Assembly (NCBI RefSeq): GCF_014873755.1
Contig: NZ_JADBEG010000001.1
Location: 6,236,501 to 6,300,500, forward strand
Length of the DNA: 64,000 nucleotides
From: Amycolatopsis lexingtonensis
GTDB lineage: Bacteria > Actinomycetota > Actinomycetes > Mycobacteriales > Pseudonocardiaceae
Reading direction: 5' to 3'
The notes beneath the pieces are model-generated. The model did no database searches. It saw only the letters and a list, made by a program, of their open reading frames with translations, and was not told the origin of the DNA. A program made the translations under genes and the position numbers. Below are positions 43,558 to 51,649 of this stretch, one piece after another (the first letter of the stretch is position 1; the number at the start of each line of letters is the position of its first letter).

Positions 43558-44703
43558 GTGACCAGTACTCAGCAGCTCCCCAGCGTCGACGACGTCCGCA
43601 GCGCGCTGAAGAGCGTGCAAGACCCGGAGATCCGGAAACCCATCACGGACCTGGGGATGGTCAAGGACGTGGTCGTCGGCGACGACGGCGTCGTGACGGT
43701 CGGGATCTACCTGACGGTCGCGGGCTGCCCGCTGAAGGCGACGCTGACCAACGACACGAAGGAAGCCGTCTCGAAGCTCCCCGGCGTCGTCGACGTGCGC
43801 GTCGAGCTGGACGTCATGAGCGACGAGCAGCGCTCCGAGCTGCGGAAGTCGCTGCGCGGGGACGCGGCCGAGCCGGTGATCCCGTTCGCGCAGCCGGGCT
43901 CGATGACCCGCGTGTACTGCGTGGCCTCGGGCAAGGGCGGCGTCGGCAAGTCGTCGGTCACGGTGAACCTGGCCGCGGCGATGGCCGCGCGCGGGCTGTC
44001 GGTCGGCGTCGTGGACGCGGACATCTACGGCCACTCGATCCCCCGCATGCTGGGCGCGCGCGAGAAGCCGACCAAGGTCGACACGATGATCATGCCGCCG
44101 CAGTCCCACGGCGTGAAGGTGATCTCGATCGGCATGTTCACCCCGGGCAACACGCCAGTGGTGTGGCGCGGGCCGATGCTGCACCGCGCGCTGCAGCAGT
44201 TCCTGGCCGACGTATTCTGGGGCGACCTGGACATCCTGCTGCTGGACCTGCCGCCGGGCACCGGCGACATCGCGATCTCGGTGGCCCAGCTGATCCCGAA
44301 CGCGGAGATCCTGGTGGTCACCACCCCCCAGCAGGCGGCGGCCGAGGTGGCCGAGCGCGCGGGCGCGATCGCGCTGCAGACGCGCCAGCGCGTGGCGGGC
44401 GTCATCGAGAACATGTCGTGGCTGGAGCAGGCCGACGGCTCCCGGCTCGAGATCTTCGGTGCCGGCGGCGGCCAGAGGGTGGCCGATTCGCTGACGAAGT
44501 CGATCGGCTCCGAGGTCCCGCTGCTCGGCCAGGTCCCGATGGACCCGCGCGTGGTCGCCCAGGGCGATGCGGGCACGCCGATCGTGCTGTCGGAGCCGGA
44601 AGCGCCCGCGTCGGTGGTGCTGAGCGACGTCGCGAAGAAGCTCTCGGTCCGGGCCCGCGGCCTGGCCGGGATGATGCTGAACGTGACCCCGGCGGGCCGC
44701 TGA
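43558..44703 (+). CDS. mrp: Mrp/NBP35-family iron-sulfur carrier ATPase
   Basis: 381 residues: an N-terminal DUF59/MIP18-type domain (DVRSALKSVQDPEIRKPITD) and a P-loop ATPase with SGKGGVGKSSV (deviant Walker A), VVDADIYGHSIPRML and LLLDLPPGTGD. It is the apbC/Mrp type that carries Fe-S clusters. The C-terminal CxxC seen in proteobacterial and archaeal relatives is absent (ENMSWLEQADG), as in the mycobacterial protein from memory. GTG 43558 is favoured; an in-frame ATG lies at 43549. Confidence 0.88.
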   Translation: MTSTQQLPSVDDVRSALKSVQDPEIRKPITDLGMVKDVVVGDDGVVTVGIYLTVAGCPLKATLTNDTKEAVSKLPGVVDVRVELDVMSDEQRSELRKSLRGDAAEPVIPFAQPGSMTRVYCVASGKGGVGKSSVTVNLAAAMAARGLSVGVVDADIYGHSIPRMLGAREKPTKVDTMIMPPQSHGVKVISIGMFTPGNTPVVWRGPMLHRALQQFLADVFWGDLDILLLDLPPGTGDIAISVAQLIPNAEILVVTTPQQAAAEVAERAGAIALQTRQRVAGVIENMSWLEQADGSRLEIFGAGGGQRVADSLTKSIGSEVPLLGQVPMDPRVVAQGDAGTPIVLSEPEAPASVVLSDVAKKLSVRARGLAGMMLNVTPAGR

Positions 44704-44708
44704 CCCCC

Positions 44709-44797
44709 AGCGCCCCAATGTGGCGTTGGTTGCGTCCAACGCACCCAATGTGGCGTTCGGTGCGTCTGACGCACCGAACGCCACATTGGGGCGCTTG
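44709..44797. repeat. 89-nt compound hairpin repeat, copy 2
   Basis: Base-for-base identical to 24323-24411, including the loops. It lies between the convergent mrp and tatB genes and can terminate both. Same orientation as copy 1. Confidence 0.88.
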
Positions 44798-44808
44798 AGA
44801 AGTGCGGG

Positions 44809-45219
44809 CTACGTGGCGTCCGGGTCGATCGGCGGGCGCTCCCCCGGCTTGAGCGGTTCCGGCGCCGCCTGGGGCTGGCTGACCGTCGTGCCGTTGGTCC
44901 CGTTCGTGCCGTTGCCGCCGTTCGTGATGCCCTTGAGGCCCAGCGGGTCCGCGTCTCCGTCGAACAGGTGCTGCGTCACCACGCGCTTGGGGTCGAAGTT
45001 GCGCAGGCCGCGCAAGTCCTCGAGGGGCTTGCGGAGCTGGTCGAACTCCGGGCCCATCTCCTCGCGCAGCTGCTCACGGGCACCGGTCGCGAAGTCGCGG
45101 ACCTTCTTCACGCTCTTCGCCAGCCAGGAAGCCGCCTCGGGGAGGCGTTCCGGGCCGAGGATGAAGAGACCGGCGATGATGAGGACGAGGATTTCGCCCC
45201 ACCCGACGCTGTCGAACAC
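44809..45219 (-). CDS. tatB: Twin-arginine translocation protein TatB
   Basis: 136 residues with the Tat signature: a short N-terminal helix [24 protein letters not shown] ending in the FxxGPERLPE-like hinge ILGPERLPE, an amphipathic helix ([20 protein letters not shown]) and an acidic, disordered tail containing NGTNGTNGTT. Tat receptor with TatC. GTG 45219. Gene order with htrA, rseA and sigE matches M. tuberculosis. Confidence 0.9.
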   Translation of the reverse strand: MFDSVGWGEILVLIIAGLFILGPERLPEAASWLAKSVKKVRDFATGAREQLREEMGPEFDQLRKPLEDLRGLRNFDPKRVVTQHLFDGDADPLGLKGITNGGNGTNGTNGTTVSQPQAAPEPLKPGERPPIDPDAT

Positions 45220-45297
45220 CAGTCAACCTCCGCAGCTGAACCTACCCGGCCAGGGTACCCGCAGCCCGCCGTGCTCCGGCAGGCCGAACACGGGAAC

Positions 45298-46812
45298 TCA
45301 GTCGGAAGCCAGGGTTACGTCCACGACGAAGCTCGCGCCGTCGCGGGCCAGTGAAACCGGGACCACTTCGCCGACGTCGTGCGCGCGGACCGCGACCGTC
45401 AGTTCCGCGGAGTCGCGCACCAGCCGGTTGCCGATCTTCGTGATCACGTCGCCCTCCTTGATGCCCGCGTTCGCGGCCGGGCCGCCGGGGGCGACGTTCT
45501 TCACCTGGGCGCCCATGGTGGACGAGCCGGCGACCGTCGACGACGCGTTGATGCCGATGTCCGCGTGCCGGACCTTGCCGTCCTTGATCAGCGACTTCGC
45601 GATCTTGATGGCGTAGTCGCTCGGGATGGCGAAGCCGATGCCGATGCTGCCGCCGTCCGCGCTGGACGAGCGGATCGACGAGTTGATGCCGACCAGCGCG
45701 CCGGTGGCGTCGACGAGCGCGCCGCCCGAGTTGCCGTGGTTGATCGCGGCGTCGGTCTGGATGGCCTCGTAGGTGACCGGCGGGGCACCGCTGTCGCCGC
45801 CCGCGGTGATCGGCCGGTTCAGCGCGCTGACGATGCCCGCGGTGACGGAGTTCTGCAGCGCCAGCGGCGAGCCGATCGCCATCACGGTGTCGCCGACCTG
45901 CAGGTCTGCGGACTTGCCGATCTGCAGCACGGTCGGGTTGGTGACGTTCACCTTCACGACGGCGAGGTCGGTCTTCTGGTCGGCGCCGACGAGCTTGGCC
46001 TCGGTGCGGGTGCCGTCGACGAAGATCGCGGTGACCTTGACGCCCGGGTCCGCGGCGGCGGAGGAGATGACGTGCTCGTTGGTGAGGATGTAGCCCTGCG
46101 GGTCGATCATCACGCCGGAGCCCTGCTCACCGGACTCGGCGCCGGGCTTGAAGACTTCGAGCGAGACGACGGCGGGCGCGACGCGCTTGGCGATCTCGGC
46201 GACCGACCCGGCCGGGCGTTCCTTGGCGGCCTCGGCTTCGGAGATCGTGGCGGACCCGGTGAGCTCGGTGCCGGTGTCGCCGACCCACCAGCCGACGAAG
46301 CCGCCGACCGCGCCGATGAGCAGCGCGACGACTCCCAGCAGCGCGAGCGCCTTCGGCTGCACCCGGCGCCCGAACAGCACCTCGGGCAGGCTGAGCAACG
46401 CTCCCGGCGGCCGCTTGGCGGGCTTTTCCTCGTCCTCGGCGGGCATCGCGGGCCCGGCCAGCACGGCCCCGGCCCCCGGATCACGCCACGGATCACTGGT
46501 GCTGTTCCACAGCGGCGGGTCGGCTTCCTTCGGATCGCCGGTGGCCTCGCGCGGCCGTTCGAGCAGCACGCCCTCGGCCCCGGGCGGCCGCCGGAAAGCC
46601 TCGGCGAGCGACTCGGGCGCGGGCGGCGCGAGGTTGACGCCGTTGGCCTGCTTCGGGGTGTAGAGCTTGTCGAACGCCCCGTCGACGCCCTGCGGCCGCC
46701 CGAACACGGCGGCCTGGGCGGGATCGACAGCGGGCCGCGCGAGCGGCCGCGGACCCAGCCGGTCGGCATCACGCGCGCCGGGCTGCTCGGGATTCACGTT
46801 CGGCTCGGTCAT
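45298..46812 (-). CDS. htrA: Membrane-anchored HtrA/DegP serine protease with PDZ domain
   Basis: 504 residues: a long proline-rich cytoplasmic part (about 155 residues), one membrane helix (ALALLGVVALLIGAVGGFV), a trypsin-like domain with catalytic His in ILTNEHVIS, Asp in KTDLAVVKV and Ser in GNSGGALV, and a C-terminal PDZ (GPAANAGIKEGDVITKIG). It degrades misfolded proteins outside the membrane and is linked to the sigE response. Start ATG 46812 (GGGGA upstream) or ATG 46815. Confidence 0.92.
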   Translation of the reverse strand: MTEPNVNPEQPGARDADRLGPRPLARPAVDPAQAAVFGRPQGVDGAFDKLYTPKQANGVNLAPPAPESLAEAFRRPPGAEGVLLERPREATGDPKEADPPLWNSTSDPWRDPGAGAVLAGPAMPAEDEEKPAKRPPGALLSLPEVLFGRRVQPKALALLGVVALLIGAVGGFVGWWVGDTGTELTGSATISEAEAAKERPAGSVAEIAKRVAPAVVSLEVFKPGAESGEQGSGVMIDPQGYILTNEHVISSAAADPGVKVTAIFVDGTRTEAKLVGADQKTDLAVVKVNVTNPTVLQIGKSADLQVGDTVMAIGSPLALQNSVTAGIVSALNRPITAGGDSGAPPVTYEAIQTDAAINHGNSGGALVDATGALVGINSSIRSSSADGGSIGIGFAIPSDYAIKIAKSLIKDGKVRHADIGINASSTVAGSSTMGAQVKNVAPGGPAANAGIKEGDVITKIGNRLVRDSAELTVAVRAHDVGEVVPVSLARDGASFVVDVTLASD

Positions 46813-46972
46813 CATTCCCCGGTGCAGAAGATCAGGTGGCTGGGCGTGACGATACCCAAGCCCAGTGCTCCGAGTCTGCCGGTCCGCCGGTGAAGTGGCT
46901 GTTTCTTGGGCCGCGCGGCGAGGGCTGTCGGGCACCTGCCGAGGCCGATCCGCCGTGCCCCGAACACGACGA

Positions 46973-47004
46973 AGGCCGCCACGAGGGATTCCTCGCAACG
47001 GCCT
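46973..47004. terminator. Hairpin after rseA
   Basis: AGGCCG and CGAGG, separated by CCA, pair with CCTCG and CGGCCT across a GATT loop. It is 15 bases past the rseA stop and separates the sigE-rseA unit from htrA. Confidence 0.68.
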
Positions 47005-47018
47005 CGGTCAAGCTGGGT

Positions 47019-47669
47019 TCAGCGGATCCCGGCGGGTACCGCGGCGGCGGGCGAAGTGGTCGCCGGCATCGACCTCGGCGCCTGCGGTGGCACCGCCAGC
47101 TGGGCCGGGAGCAGGTTCGCCGGCTGGGGCACGCTGCCGCCCTGGTCGGGGCCGCCGTCGCCGTCCGCGGACGTGCCGACCAGCGCCAGCGCGCTCAGCA
47201 CCAGCCCGGACACCACGACCCCGGCACCCTGGGCGGCGCGGCGCTTGAAACGACCGCCGCCGAGGACGTTCGGTGACTGGCCCAGCGGGGCCGACGACCC
47301 CAGCGGTGCCACTCCGCCCAGCACGCCGGCGTCGCGCAGGCCCGCGACCCGGTCGGGGCGCTGGACCGCGACGAGCTGGCCGTCGGCGGTGATCGCCAGG
47401 TTGTCCGGGGTGCCCGGCAGCTCCGTGTGCTGCGGGATCGACTGCAGGCTCGCCAGGAACCCCGCAGACATCGAAGGGGCACCGGCGTGCCGGATCGTGT
47501 CGACCGTCTGCCGCTGGGCGCGGACCTCGGCCGCGCACGCCTGGCAGCGCGTGATGTGCGACGCCGCGCGGTCGCGGGCGCCGTGCGAAAGCTCGCCGTC
47601 GACGAACGCCACGACGACGTCCGGCAGCAGGTGCGACTCGGGGAGTCCCCAGCCTCGCGGTGCGGTCAT
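47019..47669 (-). CDS. rseA: Zinc-binding anti-sigma factor RseA
   Basis: 216 residues. The cytoplasmic ZAS domain has [13 protein letters not shown], the HxxxCxxC zinc motif of ECF anti-sigmas. One helix ([17 protein letters not shown]) follows at about residue 150, then a short extracytoplasmic tail. It holds SigE inactive until its degradation is triggered by envelope stress. The ATG overlaps the sigE stop (ATGA). Synteny matches Rv1222. Confidence 0.88.
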   Translation of the reverse strand: MTAPRGWGLPESHLLPDVVVAFVDGELSHGARDRAASHITRCQACAAEVRAQRQTVDTIRHAGAPSMSAGFLASLQSIPQHTELPGTPDNLAITADGQLVAVQRPDRVAGLRDAGVLGGVAPLGSSAPLGQSPNVLGGGRFKRRAAQGAGVVVSGLVLSALALVGTSADGDGGPDQGGSVPQPANLLPAQLAVPPQAPRSMPATTSPAAAVPAGIR

Positions 47670-48277
47670 ACCGACACCTTCGCAGACTGCGGTGCGTGAG
47701 CGCGCCGTCGCTCGAGCGACGCGCGCAGCGCCTGGCGACCGCGGTGGATCCGGCTGCGGACGGTGCCCAGCTTGACACCCAGCGTCGCGCCGATCTCCTC
47801 GTACGACAGGCCTTCGACGTCGCACAGCACCACGGCGGCGCGGAACTCCGGGGGCAGCTCGTCGAGCGCCGCCTGCAGGTCAGGGTCCAGGTGGGTGTCC
47901 GAGTAGACCTGCTCGGGGCTTGGGTCATCGCCCACGATGCGGTCGGTGTCCTCGGGCAGGCCTTCCATCCGCACGCGCGAGCGGCGGCGGGCCATGTCCA
48001 GGAAGAGGTTGGTGGTGATCCGGTGCAGCCAGCCCTCGAACGTGCCGGGCTTGTACGACGCCAGCGAGCGGAAGACCCGGATGAAGGTCTCCTGCGTCAG
48101 GTCCTCGGCGTCGTGGGTGTTGCCGGTCAGGCGGTAGGCGAGCCGGTAGACCCGGTCGCCGTGTTCGCGCACGACCTCGTCCCAGGACGGTGGCGTCCAA
48201 GCCGCCTCGTCCAGGGTCACCGGCTGAGCCCCGGCGTCGGCAACGGCGTTCTGCATAGCGGGAGCAGGCACCTCCAT
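47666..48277 (-). CDS. sigE: ECF sigma factor SigE
   Basis: 203 residues with region 2 ([38 protein letters not shown]) and region 4 ([38 protein letters not shown]). It controls envelope stress with RseA and HtrA. ATG 48277, with AGGAGAG 8 bases upstream, is preferred to GTG 48301, because a likely autoregulatory promoter at 48301-48330 would place the transcript start downstream of that GTG. Confidence 0.88.
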   Translation of the reverse strand: MEVPAPAMQNAVADAGAQPVTLDEAAWTPPSWDEVVREHGDRVYRLAYRLTGNTHDAEDLTQETFIRVFRSLASYKPGTFEGWLHRITTNLFLDMARRRSRVRMEGLPEDTDRIVGDDPSPEQVYSDTHLDPDLQAALDELPPEFRAAVVLCDVEGLSYEEIGATLGVKLGTVRSRIHRGRQALRASLERRRAHAPQSAKVSV

Positions 48278-48300
48278 CTGCGTCTCTCCTGTCTGCTCCA

Positions 48301-48330
48301 CCCAACGCGGGCTCTGGCCACGGTGTTCCC
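48301..48330 (-). promoter_or_regulatory. Candidate SigE autoregulatory promoter
   Basis: Read on the minus strand it contains GGGAACACC, about 14 bases, then GCGTTGG, which resembles the GGAAC and CGTT boxes of SigE-type ECF promoters. The predicted start of transcription is near 48294, between the two possible start codons of sigE. Confidence 0.5.
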
Positions 48331-48467
48331 GTGTGTCTGGATTTCAGTCTGTCGGGGTTCCTTATGGTTCTAGTGAGACTGGACTGAGAGCAGGCTGAGA
48401 AGTTCTTCCCGGGTGCTTACCAGGGAGCCTGCGAGGATTTATCGACAACCAACGCTAACCTCCGTGC

Positions 48468-49112
48468 GTGAACACGCCCACCCCTGCGGCCGCACCGGCC
48501 GATTCCGGGTTCGTCGACGGGTACCTGCCCGACGACGAGGTGCTGTCTTCGGCGCGGGCGCGGGCCGAAGACCTGGGCTGCGTCCCGCTGAGCGCGGGCG
48601 CGGGCGCCACGCTGCGCTTCCTGGCCGCGACGCTGCGGGCGAAGGCGGTCGTCGAGGTCGGCACGGGCGCCGGCGTCAGCGGGCTGAGCCTGCTCCGCGG
48701 CATGGCCCCCGACGGCATCCTGACCTCGATCGACGTCGAGCCGGAGTACCAGCGGGCCGCGCGCGCGACGTTCCGCGAGGCCGGCTACGCGCCGGGCCGG
48801 ACGCGGCTGATCATCGGCCGCGCCCTGGACGTGCTGCAGCGGCTCACGCCGGGCGGCTACGACCTGGTCTTCGTCGATTCCGCGCACATCGAGTACCCCG
48901 GCTGCTACGAGCTGGGCGTGTCGCTGCTGCGGCGGGGCGGGATCATCGCGTTCCACAACGTGCTGGCCGGCGGGCGGGTGATCGACCCGTCCCACCGCGA
49001 CCCGGAGACACTGGCGCTGCGCGAGGTGGCGCGAGCGTTCCGCGAGGACGACCGGCTGGTCCCGGCGCTGCTGCCGGTGGGCGGCGGCCTGCTGGTCGCG
49101 GCGGCGATCTGA
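48468..49112 (+). CDS. SAM-dependent O-methyltransferase (Rv1220c-like)
   Basis: 214 residues of the catechol-type O-methyltransferase family: VVEVGTGAGVSGLSLLRG (SAM motif I), SIDVEPEYQRAAR, YDLVFVDSAHIEYPG and GGIIAFHNVL. Substrate unknown. GTG 48468 is divergent from sigE, as Rv1220c is in M. tuberculosis, with 190 bases between. Confidence 0.88.
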   Translation: MNTPTPAAAPADSGFVDGYLPDDEVLSSARARAEDLGCVPLSAGAGATLRFLAATLRAKAVVEVGTGAGVSGLSLLRGMAPDGILTSIDVEPEYQRAARATFREAGYAPGRTRLIIGRALDVLQRLTPGGYDLVFVDSAHIEYPGCYELGVSLLRRGGIIAFHNVLAGGRVIDPSHRDPETLALREVARAFREDDRLVPALLPVGGGLLVAAAI

Positions 49113-49113
49113 C

Positions 49114-50376
49114 TCAGTTGCCCACAGGCTCGTGGGGCTGTGGACAACCCACCTTTCCCGGCCGGGTTCGCCGGGGGGTGCCGATAGACTGGGACGGGGA
49201 CGCCCCCCGGGGCCGGGTGGGGGCTGCCCGGGTCCCGGCGCCGACCGCCGCCACCGCGAGCAGCAGCCAGACCACGACCACCGCGATCAGCCACGGCCAG
49301 CCTTCGTGGCCGTAGACCCACGCGCCCGCCGCGCCGCCGACGCTGCTGCCCAGGTAGTACGTCGCCGTGTACATGCCGCCGACCTGGCCGCGCGCGTTCT
49401 CGGGGGCGTCGGCCGCCGCCCAGCCGTTCGCGACCGCGTGCGCGGCGAAGAACGCGCAGGTCAGCACCAGGAACCCGGCGATGACCAGCGGCAGTGAGTC
49501 GGGCAGCGTCAGCGCCGCGCCGGCCGCCGTCAGCAGCAGGGCGCCGACCAGCGCGCGGCGACGGCCGACCCGGGCGACCAGGCGACCGGCGGCGGCCGAC
49601 GACACCGAGCCGGTCGCGTACGCCAGGAACACCAGCGACGCGATCGCCGGGGACAGGTCGAGCGGGTCGCCGGTCAGGCGGAAGCCGGCGGCGTTGTAGA
49701 GCGCGACGAACGAGCCCATCGCGAGCAGCGCGACCGCATACTGCGCGAGCAGCACCGGCTTGCGCAACGCCGTGACCAGCCCCTGGGCGACCGCGCGGAG
49801 CTGGGCGTTCCCGCGCGGGCGCGTGCCCGGCGGCAGCGTCACGACGGTGATCGCCGAGCACACCGCGCCCACCCCCGCGACGACGTACAGCGCGCCGCGC
49901 CAGCCGAGCGGGCCGGCGGTGAACCCGCTGGCCAGCCTGCCGAGCATGCCGCCGATCGTGTTGCCGGCGATCATCGCGCCGACGGCGGCGGCGACACCCG
50001 CGCGGCCGAGCCGTTCGGCCAGGTAGGCGGCCGCGACGCCGGGGAAGCCGGCGATCGCGATCCCCTGCAAGGCCCGCAGGACGAGCAGCGCCGGGTACGT
50101 CGGCATCAGCGGCAGCAGCAGGCCGAACACGACCGACGCGATGACCGACGTCAGGATCACCGGCCGCCGTCCGACCACTTCGGACAGCGCCGCGATCGGC
50201 AGGACGGCGATGGCGAGCGCGCCGGTCGCGACGCTGACGGCGAGCGCCGCGCCGCCGGGGTCGAGGTGGTACTGCGCGGCGAGCTGCGGCAGCACCGGCT
50301 GCGGCGCGTAGAGCAGGGCGAAGGAGGAGATCCCGGCCGCGGCGACGGCGGTCTTGACTCGGCGCGTGGAGGTCAC
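49114..50376 (-). CDS. MFS transporter (12-helix, YnfM-like)
   Basis: About 420 residues with 12 helices and motif A as LSEVVGRRPVIL. The family exports drugs or metabolites. The last 35 residues (RPRGASPSQSIGTPRR and on) are encoded by the inverted repeat at 49118-49228 and do not look like transporter sequence; the repeat probably replaced the original 3' end. GTG 50376 preferred; an in-frame ATG at 50412 would overlap the divergent LysR gene. Confidence 0.85.
   Translation of the reverse strand: MTSTRRVKTAVAAAGISSFALLYAPQPVLPQLAAQYHLDPGGAALAVSVATGALAIAVLPIAALSEVVGRRPVILTSVIASVVFGLLLPLMPTYPALLVLRALQGIAIAGFPGVAAAYLAERLGRAGVAAAVGAMIAGNTIGGMLGRLASGFTAGPLGWRGALYVVAGVGAVCSAITVVTLPPGTRPRGNAQLRAVAQGLVTALRKPVLLAQYAVALLAMGSFVALYNAAGFRLTGDPLDLSPAIASLVFLAYATGSVSSAAAGRLVARVGRRRALVGALLLTAAGAALTLPDSLPLVIAGFLVLTCAFFAAHAVANGWAAADAPENARGQVGGMYTATYYLGSSVGGAAGAWVYGHEGWPWLIAVVVVWLLLAVAAVGAGTRAAPTRPRGASPSQSIGTPRRTRPGKVGCPQPHEPVGN
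49118..49228. repeat. DnaA-box-bearing inverted repeat, copy A
   Basis: About 110 bases that match 51532-51644 in inverted orientation at roughly 80 percent by eye. One end has two facing DnaA-like boxes: TTGCCCACA (one mismatch) at 49118-49126 and TGTGGACAA at 49139-49147. Shared blocks include CTATCGGCACCC, GGGGGGCGTCC and CGAACCCGGCC. It forms the 3' end of the MFS gene. Confidence 0.75.
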
Positions 50377-50426
50377 GAACTGAAAGTAAGCAGAGCTAAC
50401 CAATACGTCCAATGCGTTCGGCTGGC

Positions 50427-51341
50427 ATGATTCATGCGGTGACGTATGACTCGCTGTCGGCGCAGGTCGCGCCGCACCTGCCGCTGCTGGCCGCCCTCCG
50501 GAAGACGGGGAACATCACACGCGCGGCCGAGCTGCTGGGCGTCCCGCAACCGACGGTCAGCCGCCGGCTCGCGGCACTGGCGGACGCGCTGGGCGCACCC
50601 CTGACGGTGCCGGACGGCCGCGGCATCCGCCTCACGCGTGCGGCGGACCTGCTGGCGGAAGCGGCGGAGCGCGGCTTGGCGGCCCTCGAGACCGGCGTCC
50701 GGCTGGCGCGGGAGGAGGTGTCGCCAGAGTCGGGGCACGTGGTGCTCGGGTTCCTGCACCTGCTCGGCCGGTCGCTGGTGCCGTCGCTGCTGCGCGGCCA
50801 CCGGGCGCGGCACCCGGGGGTGCGGTTCACGCTGGTCCAGGGCTCGCGGCAGGAGATGGTCGACCGCCTGGTCGCCGGTGAGCTGGACCTGGCGCTGCTG
50901 GCGCCGCTGCCGTCTGTTCCGGCGCTGGCTTCCGCGGGCCTGGTCGACGAGGAGATCCTGCTGTCGGTCCCGGCGGGGCATCCCCTGGCCGGGCGGCGGT
51001 CGGTGCGGGTTGCGGAGCTGGCGGACGAGGAGTTCGTGCTGCTGGAGCAGGGCTACGGCGTGCGGACTCTGACGGACGAACTCTGCGCGGCGGCGGGGTT
51101 CACGCCGCGGATCGCGTTCGAGGGCCAGGAGTCGGACACGGTGCGCGGCCTGGTGGCGGCGGGCCTGGGGGTGGCGCTGCTGCCGCGGTTCGGGCCGGGC
51201 AGCCCGGCGGGGGTCGCGGAGGTGCCGCTGTCGCCGCGGCCGTACCGGACGATCGGGCTGGCTTGGCGGGCGGAGGAGCCGATGACCCCGGCGGTGACCG
51301 GCTTCCGCGACCACGTGCTGGCTACCGCAGGCCGCGGCTGA
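50427..51341 (+). CDS. LysR-family regulator
   Basis: About 304 residues: winged helix-turn-helix at the N-terminus (LPLLAALRKTGNITRAAELL, GVPQPTVSRRLAALAD) and a periplasmic-binding-type effector domain. It is divergent from the MFS gene, the usual layout for activator and target. The shared gap has a CCAAT direct repeat (50400-50404 and 50409-50413). Start ATG 50427 or GTG 50439. Confidence 0.87.
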   Translation: MIHAVTYDSLSAQVAPHLPLLAALRKTGNITRAAELLGVPQPTVSRRLAALADALGAPLTVPDGRGIRLTRAADLLAEAAERGLAALETGVRLAREEVSPESGHVVLGFLHLLGRSLVPSLLRGHRARHPGVRFTLVQGSRQEMVDRLVAGELDLALLAPLPSVPALASAGLVDEEILLSVPAGHPLAGRRSVRVAELADEEFVLLEQGYGVRTLTDELCAAAGFTPRIAFEGQESDTVRGLVAAGLGVALLPRFGPGSPAGVAEVPLSPRPYRTIGLAWRAEEPMTPAVTGFRDHVLATAGRG

Positions 51342-51433
51342 GCGCTGAGCAGCGGTTCAGGAGCTTCCGCGATCACGTCGTGGCCACGCTGAGGGGCTCC
51401 GTGGATCACGGCCGGAGGAGGTGTCGGCCGGAC

Positions 51434-51486
51434 GTCCTGAATGACTCATTCAGGTCTTCGGAGGTCCTGAATGACTCATTCAAGAC
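51434..51486. repeat. 53-nt double-palindrome hairpin, copy 4 (bidirectional terminator)
   Basis: Both arms read TGAATGACTCATTCA, so the stem has one central mismatch unlike the other copies. The loop TCTTCGGAGGT equals that of copy 3. It is in the 308-base gap between lysR and the aminopeptidase gene; apart from repeat B at 51532 and this hairpin that gap holds nothing I recognise. Confidence 0.84.
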
Positions 51487-51531
51487 CTTCGCCGAACCGC
51501 CGGCACCCGTCAGGCCACCCCATCCCCCGTC

Positions 51532-51644
51532 GGGCAAGCCCCCGCCCAACCCTGGGGGGCGTCCCTGCTCCAGCCTATCGGCACCCACCGACGAACCCGG
51601 CCACGAACAGCAGGTTGTCCACACCCCAGCCGGGATGTGGACAA
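51532..51644. repeat. DnaA-box-bearing inverted repeat, copy B
   Basis: Inverted partner of 49118-49228. It has two perfect actinobacterial DnaA boxes facing each other: TTGTCCACA at 51615-51623 and TGTGGACAA at 51636-51644, 12 bases apart, the same spacing as in copy A. It ends 5 bases before the aminopeptidase stop. It is not oriC: no dnaA, dnaN or AT-rich stretch is near. Confidence 0.75.
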
Positions 51645-51649
51645 ACCGC

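Noticed and set aside
49118..51644. DnaA-box pairs as a replication origin
   Set aside because: Origins carry many boxes, AT-rich DNA and dnaA/dnaN nearby; here there are two pairs 2.4 kb apart with none of these.
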